In this document: positions 5,892 to 9,337 of the stretch, piece by piece
How positions within the stretch are numbered: position 1 is the stretch's first letter
Layout: each line of letters opens with the position of its first letter
Origin: an uncultured Steroidobacter sp.
GTDB lineage: Bacteria > Pseudomonadota > Gammaproteobacteria > Steroidobacterales > Steroidobacteraceae
Direction: 5' to 3'
Assembly (NCBI GenBank): GCA_938008435.1
Contig: CALLKK010000029.1
Span: 1-9,337, forward strand
Length of the DNA stretch: 9,337 nucleotides
The notes under the pieces: generated by a model
Seen by the model: the letters and a program-made list of their open reading frames with translations, nothing else
Told to the model about the DNA's origin: nothing
The model's database searches: none
Program-made: the position numbers and the translations under genes

Positions 5892-7463
5892 TCACTCCGC
5901 CAGCGACGGTAAGGAAGTACAAGCCGAGCTGCTCGAACCGAAAGTCGCCGTCGTCGAGCTGCACGTCCAACCGGCATACCAGGTATCGTCCGCATCGCGA
6001 ACGGCCCCGATGTAGTCGGTGCTGTCGAACGCCGGGTCGAGCGTGGCAGGATCCGTGGCTGCAACCGCTGCTTCGTTCTCGCCGTTGATGAACGTGTCGA
6101 TCAGTGTCGCAGTGAAGGCCGCATCATTGTTCGGTCCCGCGTTGAACACATCGGCAACTTGCTCGACCGTCACGTCACCCGTTCCCACGAACGGCTCTGC
6201 ACCGCATTGCATGGCGACGGAATGGAACTGCGGCGCGCCGCGCTTCTCCGTTGCAGGATCAGGGCTCAGGATGTTGCTGCCGTTCAGGCGCAGGCACGCC
6301 ATCGGGCTGACGACCACGCCGTTGATGAGTGTGGCATCCGCTTTGCCGCGAAACAGCATCGCCGCGTTATTGCCCGAAGCGGGATTGCGGTGAACGAACG
6401 TGAAGTTCGCCAGCTTCATGTGAGTCCGCGGCGTTTGATCCTCGAGCGCGTTGGCGGAATCGAGCTCGATGATCGAGTCCGCCGCGCCGCTGTTCTTCTG
6501 AACAGCGATCACATACTGGATCGTGCCTTGATAGCCGGTGTCGAGATCGATGCTGTCGTCATCCGCGCCTGTGATGACAATGCGGCGCATGTGCACGGTG
6601 CCGCCGAAATTCTCGAAACCGTCGTCCGAGCTGTTGTGAGACTGAAAATACTCGATCGTGGTGCCGCTGCCGACGCCCGACAACGTCAACGATTGCAGCT
6701 CGTTGTTCGCTGATAGCACGTAGCCGGAGTAGCGCACCTGCACATAGCGCAACGTACCGCTGCTGTCGTCAGGCGTTGCGCCGCCATAATACGCGGGATC
6801 GACGGCGCCCTCGGTCTGCCGCTCACAATTCGCGGAGCCGGGCTCAGCTGCGGGGGCAACGGTGCAATCAGTGATCGGCGCCCGACCGAGCAGTACGATG
6901 CCGCCCCACTGTCCTTGCGAGTCGTCGGTCGCGAGCCCCAGCACGTTGTCACGGCTCGTGAAGACGATCGGCCGCTCCGGTGTGCCGATCGCTTCGATGC
7001 GGTTACCGCGATTGACGGCGAGCCACGACACACCGGTATGCGCAAAGATCACCACTCCTGGCTCAATCGTGAGAACAACGGACTCTTCGTCATCCTGAGG
7101 AACCGGGCCGTTGTCGAACCCCACATCGACACGACCGTCGAGCGTATACAACAAGCCAGGCACGCGAGGGAGTGTCGCGCTGCGCGTGAACCGATTCGGC
7201 AACGCGCACACACGATATGTGCCCGTCGGGCCCGTGATGGTGCCGTAATCTCGTAACCCTGCTGGGTCTTCGATCGTGGGACATCCCGCTGCGGGTTGCA
7301 CATCCCCGGGAGCACCCGGACCAGGACTCGGATTGCCACTGCTCGGCGGCGGATTGTTGATCGTGATGTTGCCGGCGCTGCCCGCTGAAGAGATTTCGTC
7401 CGCGCCACAACCGGCGAGCGCCATCGCCACAGCACCCGTGATTGCCCACTGCAAAGTTCTCAT
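5892..7463 (-). CDS. Putative outer-membrane lipoprotein with parallel beta-helix domain, partner of the TonB-dependent receptor
   Basis: 523 residues from the ATG at 7463 (GGGAG lies 7 bases before it; an upstream frame to 7538 lacks support). A lipoprotein signal ends in the lipobox LAGC with Cys19; residue 20 is Gly rather than Asp, which fits outer-membrane sorting. A Pro/Gly/Ser/Asn-rich tether follows at about 37-54. The core from about 125 to 460 looks like a right-handed parallel beta helix: VVLTIEPGVVIFAH, RIEAIGTPERPIVFTS (155-170), QWGGIVLLGRAP (185-196), then the acidic turns DDGFENFGG (280-288) and DDDSIDLDTG (301-310). This pattern recurs in secreted proteins and lipoproteins of gammaproteobacteria and Bacteroidota; the function is not established as far as I know. 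Eight cysteines besides Cys19 (61, 86, 200, 213, 390, 420, 501, 515) suggest disulfides. It is first in the operon with the receptor and has a Pho-box-like promoter. A role in substrate capture, or hydrolysis, is inferred only. Confidence 0.82.
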   Translation of the reverse strand: MRTLQWAITGAVAMALAGCGADEISSAGSAGNITINNPPPSSGNPSPGPGAPGDVQPAAGCPTIEDPAGLRDYGTITGPTGTYRVCALPNRFTRSATLPRVPGLLYTLDGRVDVGFDNGPVPQDDEESVVLTIEPGVVIFAHTGVSWLAVNRGNRIEAIGTPERPIVFTSRDNVLGLATDDSQGQWGGIVLLGRAPITDCTVAPAAEPGSANCERQTEGAVDPAYYGGATPDDSSGTLRYVQVRYSGYVLSANNELQSLTLSGVGSGTTIEYFQSHNSSDDGFENFGGTVHMRRIVITGADDDSIDLDTGYQGTIQYVIAVQKNSGAADSIIELDSANALEDQTPRTHMKLANFTFVHRNPASGNNAAMLFRGKADATLINGVVVSPMACLRLNGSNILSPDPATEKRGAPQFHSVAMQCGAEPFVGTGDVTVEQVADVFNAGPNNDAAFTATLIDTFINGENEAAVAATDPATLDPAFDSTDYIGAVRDADDTWYAGWTCSSTTATFGSSSSACTSLPSLAE

Positions 7464-7773
7464 TGAGTCGCTCCCAGACGACACATTGGAAGAAACGATT
7501 TCGCGCACGTGCGCGAGCCAGCTGTTTTCGCCGGGCAATTTAGGGAGCGTCTCTTACGGATTGACGTCAGATGTGTGACGGTTTGATGAAGATCGAGAAT
7601 GGAGACTAGAGATTGGCAGCTGGGGCACGCGCGCAGCGTGCGGAGCGTATACAAATCGCGTAGGTAGGGATCAAGCGTCGCAAGCCCCGTTCACATGAGA
7701 ACAAGCCTCAGCAGCGTGTCGCGATACCCGGTGAGCGTACCGCTGCGACGCTCCTGTCTTGGTCTCGAATCGC
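7464..7773 (-). other. 310-base non-coding gap between phoR and the lipoprotein gene
   Basis: The part nearest the lipoprotein gene holds the candidate PhoB promoter (7537-7581) and a leader of about 65 bases. The middle contains a GC stem GCACGC/GCGTGC (7625-7641) and the near-palindrome GTTCACATGAGAAC (7689-7702), neither with a T-run. No convincing terminator follows phoR, so read-through from phoBR into the lipoprotein-receptor operon is possible. The short open frames in this gap look like chance and have no family resemblance. Confidence 0.6.
7537..7581 (-). promoter_or_regulatory. Candidate PhoB-dependent promoter of the lipoprotein-receptor operon
   Basis: On the - strand three 11-base units follow each other: CCGTCACACAT (7581-7571), CTGACGTCAAT (7570-7560) and CCGTAAGAGAC (7559-7549). 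Units 1+2 match the Pho-box consensus CTGTCATAAAWCTGTCAY at 13 of 18 positions and units 2+3 at 12 of 18. Ten bases after the 7-mer CCGTAAG comes TAAATT (7542-7537), a 4/6 match to the -10 hexamer, the spacing found at E. coli phoA. Transcription would begin near 7530. Three in-phase repeats next to phoBR make this the best regulatory candidate in the window. Confidence 0.55.
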
Positions 7774-9108
7774 CTAGCCGCCCGTCGCTTGCTGCTTGCG
7801 CGGCACGATTCGGTGTGGTGGGAAATCGCAAGTGAACGTGCTGCCCTGACCTTCCTTGCTCTCGATACGCAACGTGCCGTCGTGACGTTGAAGCGCATGC
7901 TTGACGATCGCAAGACCAAGGCCCGAGCCGCCCAGCGAACGCGCCCGACCCGCATCGACGCGATAGAAGCGCTCAGTGAGACGCGGAATGTGCTCGGGTG
8001 CGATACCTACACCGGTGTCGCGCACCGATAAATGCGCGCCCTCATCATCTATCCACCAACGCAACTCGATTTCGCCGTGTGCAGGCGTGTACTTGATGGC
8101 GTTGGACAGCAGGTTCGATACGATCGAGTGCAGCTCGGACTCCGAGCCGAGCAGCAGCGCATCCGTTTCCAAGGTCACGCGAATGTTTCGTGGACGCTCT
8201 TCCAGCTGCAGCGCTTCCTTGCGCAACAGCGTGAGCAGACCGCCGATGTCGATCGGCTGATCCTCCCTCGGCGTATCGTCGGCCTCGAACTTCGACAGCT
8301 CGAGCAAGTCATTGACGATCATGTTCATGCGTTCTGTTTGACGACGCATCTCGAGCACAGGCTCTTTCCAAGCCGGATCGAGCTTCTCCTCCTCCGCGAG
8401 CGCGTCGAGATAACCGCTGATAACGGTGAGCGGCGAGCGCAGCTCGTGGGAAGCATTCGCCACGAAATCCTTGCGCATGGCTTCCAGCTGCTTTTCGCGG
8501 CTCACGTCGCGGACGATCAAGAGCTGACGCACCGCCGTATCACTGCGCACGATGTGAAATGCCAGCCAACGGCTACCGCCCTGCCCGATATCGTGCACGA
8601 CGACACCGCCCTCGGGCTTGCCCGTGCGCACGTATTCGACGAAGTCGGGATGACGCACCAGGTTCTCGATGCGCATGCCGAAATCGCGCTTTCGCTTCAG
8701 ACCGAGCCATTCGCCGGCGCGCGAGTTGAACCATAAGATCTCGTTCTCGGGCCCGAGCAGAACCGCTCCTTCGGGCATCGCAGTGGTCAGTTGCCGGAAC
8801 TCGCGCATCAGCTCCGTGACGCGCGCGCGGTGATACTGCTTGCGCAGGTAGATGCGGTTGACGATCGCTACGATCTCGCCCCACGGACCGCTGATATCGG
8901 GAGGCGGCAGCACGCGCCGGAAACGCAACCACCGATCCACGAGCACCATGTTCCGAATCTGGATGCAGGCATAGATCAGCAGGACGAGCGCCAACGAGAG
9001 CGCCATACGCCCCGTGACCAGGCCCAGCAGGAAAGCGACAAACAGCGCGCCGATGAGCCTGTAGACGGCATGCCACCCGATAGTCGACAGCGAGGCCGGT
9101 ACCTTCAT
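7774..9108 (-). CDS. phoR: Phosphate regulon sensor histidine kinase PhoR
   Basis: 444 residues, inner-membrane kinase that phosphorylates PhoB under phosphate limitation. Two closely spaced membrane segments at about 15-33 and 36-57 leave almost no periplasmic loop, as in E. coli PhoR (431 residues), so it cannot bind external phosphate directly. A PAS domain covers about 100-200 (MPEGAVLLGPENEILWFN at 111-128). The H box FVANASHELRSPL holds the phospho-acceptor His221; the N box is ELHSIVSNLLSNAIKYTP (Asn336), G1 is DTGVGIA (364-370), the F box FYRVD and G2 GGSGLGLA (393-400), all intact. The ATG lies 3 bases after the phoB stop; only GAGG, 1 base from the ATG, resembles a Shine-Dalgarno, so translation is probably coupled to phoB. 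The pair is thus one operon with its promoter beyond the window. Confidence 0.97.
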   Translation of the reverse strand: MKVPASLSTIGWHAVYRLIGALFVAFLLGLVTGRMALSLALVLLIYACIQIRNMVLVDRWLRFRRVLPPPDISGPWGEIVAIVNRIYLRKQYHRARVTELMREFRQLTTAMPEGAVLLGPENEILWFNSRAGEWLGLKRKRDFGMRIENLVRHPDFVEYVRTGKPEGGVVVHDIGQGGSRWLAFHIVRSDTAVRQLLIVRDVSREKQLEAMRKDFVANASHELRSPLTVISGYLDALAEEEKLDPAWKEPVLEMRRQTERMNMIVNDLLELSKFEADDTPREDQPIDIGGLLTLLRKEALQLEERPRNIRVTLETDALLLGSESELHSIVSNLLSNAIKYTPAHGEIELRWWIDDEGAHLSVRDTGVGIAPEHIPRLTERFYRVDAGRARSLGGSGLGLAIVKHALQRHDGTLRIESKEGQGSTFTCDFPPHRIVPRKQQATGG

Positions 9109-9111
9109 GCC

Positions 9112-9337
9112 TCAATCCGATCGCGTGGAGAAGCGGTAGCCCGCGCCCCGGACGGTCTGAATGAAGCGATCGTAGCGGTAGGGTTCGAGCGCCTTGCGCA
9201 AACGCCGAATGTGCACATCCACCGTCCGTTCTTCGACATACACGTTACCGCCCCATACACGATCCAACAGCTGGGCGCGACTGTACACCCGCTCCGCGTG
9301 AGTCATGAAGAAGGACAAGAGGCGATATTCGGTTGGA
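9112..9337 (-). CDS. phoB: Phosphate regulon response regulator PhoB, C-terminal DNA-binding part (5' part outside window)
   Basis: The last 74 codons plus one base of a gene entering from the right edge. The frame is open to the edge and reads PTEYRLLSFFMTHAERVYSR at the start, so the first in-window methionine-like codons are internal. This is the winged-helix domain of an OmpR-family regulator, almost identical in pattern to PhoB: RAQLLDRVWGGNVYVEERTV, then DVHIRRLRKALEP (recognition helix) and the wing QTVRGAGYRFSTR. The receiver domain with its phospho-acceptor aspartate is not in view. PhoB binds 11-base repeats with CTGTCA cores; conserved DNA-contact residues here make it reasonable to use the E. 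coli consensus when looking for its sites in this window. It ends 3 bases before phoR. Confidence 0.97.
   Translation of the reverse strand, partial: PTEYRLLSFFMTHAERVYSRAQLLDRVWGGNVYVEERTVDVHIRRLRKALEPYRYDRFIQTVRGAGYRFSTRSD

Noticed and set aside
5845..5970. N-terminal extension of the TonB-dependent receptor into the 3' end of the lipoprotein gene.
   Set aside because: The signal peptide begins at the ATG at 5844 with AGGA at suitable distance; the extension overlaps the upstream gene in another frame.
7625..7641. Hairpin GCACGC/GCGTGC as a possible phoR terminator.
   Set aside because: Only 6 bp, no T-run on the - strand, and common by chance in GC-rich sequence.
7460..7654. A 64-codon open frame on the - strand in the phoR-lipoprotein gap.
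   Set aside because: It runs through the candidate Pho promoter, overlaps the lipoprotein start, has no recognisable family, and no good ribosome binding site was seen.
7689..7702. Near-palindrome GTTCACATGAGAAC after phoR.
   Set aside because: One mismatched pair, flanking CAAGCC copies are direct rather than inverted, no T-run and no nearby promoter; not distinguishable from chance.
1..9337. tRNA or rRNA genes, CRISPR arrays, insertion sequences, phage or defence genes.
   Set aside because: None seen: no spaced identical repeats, no transposase-like frame and no tRNA-like cloverleaf; the gene content is all chromosomal metabolism, signalling and envelope.

Overview
The window comes from a GC-rich (roughly 60% by eye) gram-negative bacterium. 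The PhoB, PhoR, PhoU, DapE and DsbB sequences are of gammaproteobacterial type, and there are three outer-membrane proteins. The order or genus cannot be fixed from the sequence alone; an environmental gammaproteobacterium outside the Enterobacteria is my best inference.

Layout. The first 108 bases are the 3' end of dapE on the + strand. Everything else is on the - strand and is read from right to left: phoB (3' part, 9337-9112), phoR (9108-7774), a 310-base regulatory gap, a beta-helix lipoprotein gene (7463-5892), a TonB-dependent receptor gene (5844-3166), a 291-base regulatory gap, a Porin_5-type porin gene (2874-1534), a 120-base gap, phoU (1413-682) and dsbB (675-178). dsbB converges on dapE. 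Five genes needed start correction: phoU, the porin (GTG start), the receptor and the lipoprotein all have longer upstream open frames that were trimmed to the start with a Shine-Dalgarno and a signal peptide or family N-terminus; phoB runs off the right edge.

How the genes fit together. PhoR/PhoB sense phosphate limitation and PhoU is the negative modulator of PhoR. Many proteobacteria place the inner-membrane phosphate ABC transporter pstSCAB next to these regulators. Here no pst gene lies between phoR and phoU; the space holds three outer-membrane genes instead: a surface or periplasmic lipoprotein, a TonB-dependent receptor and a porin. Upstream of both the lipoprotein-receptor pair and the porin there are Pho-box-like 11-base-spaced repeats, each followed after exactly 10 bases by a -10-like hexamer, the geometry of the E. 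coli phoA promoter. The simplest reading is a PhoB-controlled outer-membrane uptake module for phosphate or a phosphorus-containing compound. The substrate is not shown by the sequence, and the lipoprotein-receptor partnership is the least characterised and most interesting part of the window.
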